Assembly (NCBI GenBank): GCA_031270755.1
Contig: JAISWV010000098.1
Coordinates: 1-5,716, forward strand
Source of the DNA: Synergistaceae bacterium
GTDB taxonomy: Bacteria; Synergistota; Synergistia; Synergistales; Aminobacteriaceae
Direction of reading: 5' to 3'
Length of the DNA: 5,716 bases
Positions within the stretch are counted from its first letter, which is position 1. Every line of letters starts with the position of its first letter. Below are positions 5,337-5,716 of this stretch, one piece after another. The notes below the pieces were generated by a model. That model had not been told where the DNA came from. It worked only from the letters and a program-made list of their open reading frames with translations, and did no database searches. The position numbers and the translations under genes are program-made.

Positions 5337-5716
5337 ATGATCACCATGTGCGGCATCAGCAAAGCCTTTCGCGTGGCCAAGAGGGAAGCCGGGTTCGTGA
5401 AGGCCGTGAAGGCTCTGTTTTCGCGTGAATATGAAACGATTCACGCCCTGCGCGGCGTGAGCTTCACCATCGGAGACGGAGAAATGGTGGGCTATATTGG
5501 CCCTAACGGGGCGGGAAAAAGCACCACCCTCAAAATCATGTGCGGTGTTCTGGCGCCGGACAGCGGCGAGCCGACCATCGGGCTGGACGCGGTTTCAAAA
5601 ATCGCCGTCCGTCAATTCATCAAGAAACTGAACGCCGAGCGCGGCACCACCGTCATCCTGACGACCCACGACATGCAGGACATAGAGGCGCTGACCGGGC
5701 GCGTCCTGCTGATCGG
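5337..5716 (+). CDS. ABC-2 type exporter ATPase with internal deletion, partial at right edge
   Basis: The 5' part of an ATP-binding subunit resembling the COG4586 group, which normally works with two ABC-2 permeases. Residues 1-54 match the family start (SKAFRVAKRE, the linker FVKAVKALFSREYETIHALRGVSF), and Walker A is GPNGAGKST at 55-63. After LKIMCGVLAPDSGE (65-78) the frame goes straight to PTIGLDAVSK (79-88), which belongs just after Walker B, then VILTTHDMQDIEAL (106-119) with the H-loop histidine at 111. The Q-loop, signature motif and Walker B, about 100 residues by family comparison, are absent, yet the frame stays open to the edge at residue 126. ATP hydrolysis should be impossible without them. 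The junction is near 5564-5570. It may be a pseudogene, a recent deletion or an assembly collapse. The start at 5337 fits the family (MIT.. in place of MIEV); no Shine-Dalgarno is evident in the 32-base gap after the GDYXXLXY gene. Confidence 0.85.
   Translation, partial: MITMCGISKAFRVAKREAGFVKAVKALFSREYETIHALRGVSFTIGDGEMVGYIGPNGAGKSTTLKIMCGVLAPDSGEPTIGLDAVSKIAVRQFIKKLNAERGTTVILTTHDMQDIEALTGRVLLI

Overview
The window is ordinary bacterial chromosome (roughly 55-60% GC in the core genes, judged by eye) with one foreign-looking insert. The genes are compact and have Shine-Dalgarno sites close to AGGAGG. The mix of Tex, an M17 aminopeptidase, a DUF2157/GDYXXLXY pair and a COG4586-like ABC ATPase suits an anaerobe of the Firmicutes or Synergistota kind. 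That placement is a guess from protein flavour; there is no marker gene here.

Layout. Minus strand, 990 down to 1: the first 330 codons of tex, a nucleic-acid-binding transcription accessory protein, running off the left edge. Minus strand, 1803 to 1141: a small MT-A70 family adenine-N6 DNA methyltransferase with no restriction partner in view, about 44% GC, clearly lower than its neighbours. A perfect 30-bp direct repeat lies on each side of it (1006-1035 and 1871-1900), and an inverted C/G-rich motif sits near each end (1054-1068 and 1861-1876). The picture is of a gene cassette lodged in the region between tex and the divergent aminopeptidase gene. Short reading frames run through both repeat copies; the one at copy 1 (1085-990) overlaps the tex start as TAATG.

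Plus strand: a complete leucyl aminopeptidase (pepA type, GTG start at 2000, to 3475), then a short gap holding three tandem copies of an 8-base unit. Next comes a two-gene unit, DUF2157 multipass membrane protein (3555-4781) and a membrane-anchored GDYXXLXY protein (4774-5304), overlapping by 8 bases and so very likely translated together. At the right edge (5337 onward) begins an ABC-2 type exporter ATPase. It has a good Walker A and H-loop, but its reading frame jumps directly from the segment after Walker A to the segment after Walker B. About 100 residues (Q-loop, signature motif, Walker B) are missing, with the frame kept. It is either a decayed gene, a deletion allele or an assembly collapse.

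The most interesting items are the repeat-flanked orphan methyltransferase and the internally deleted ABC ATPase. I see no CRISPR array, tRNA, rRNA, transposase or integrase.
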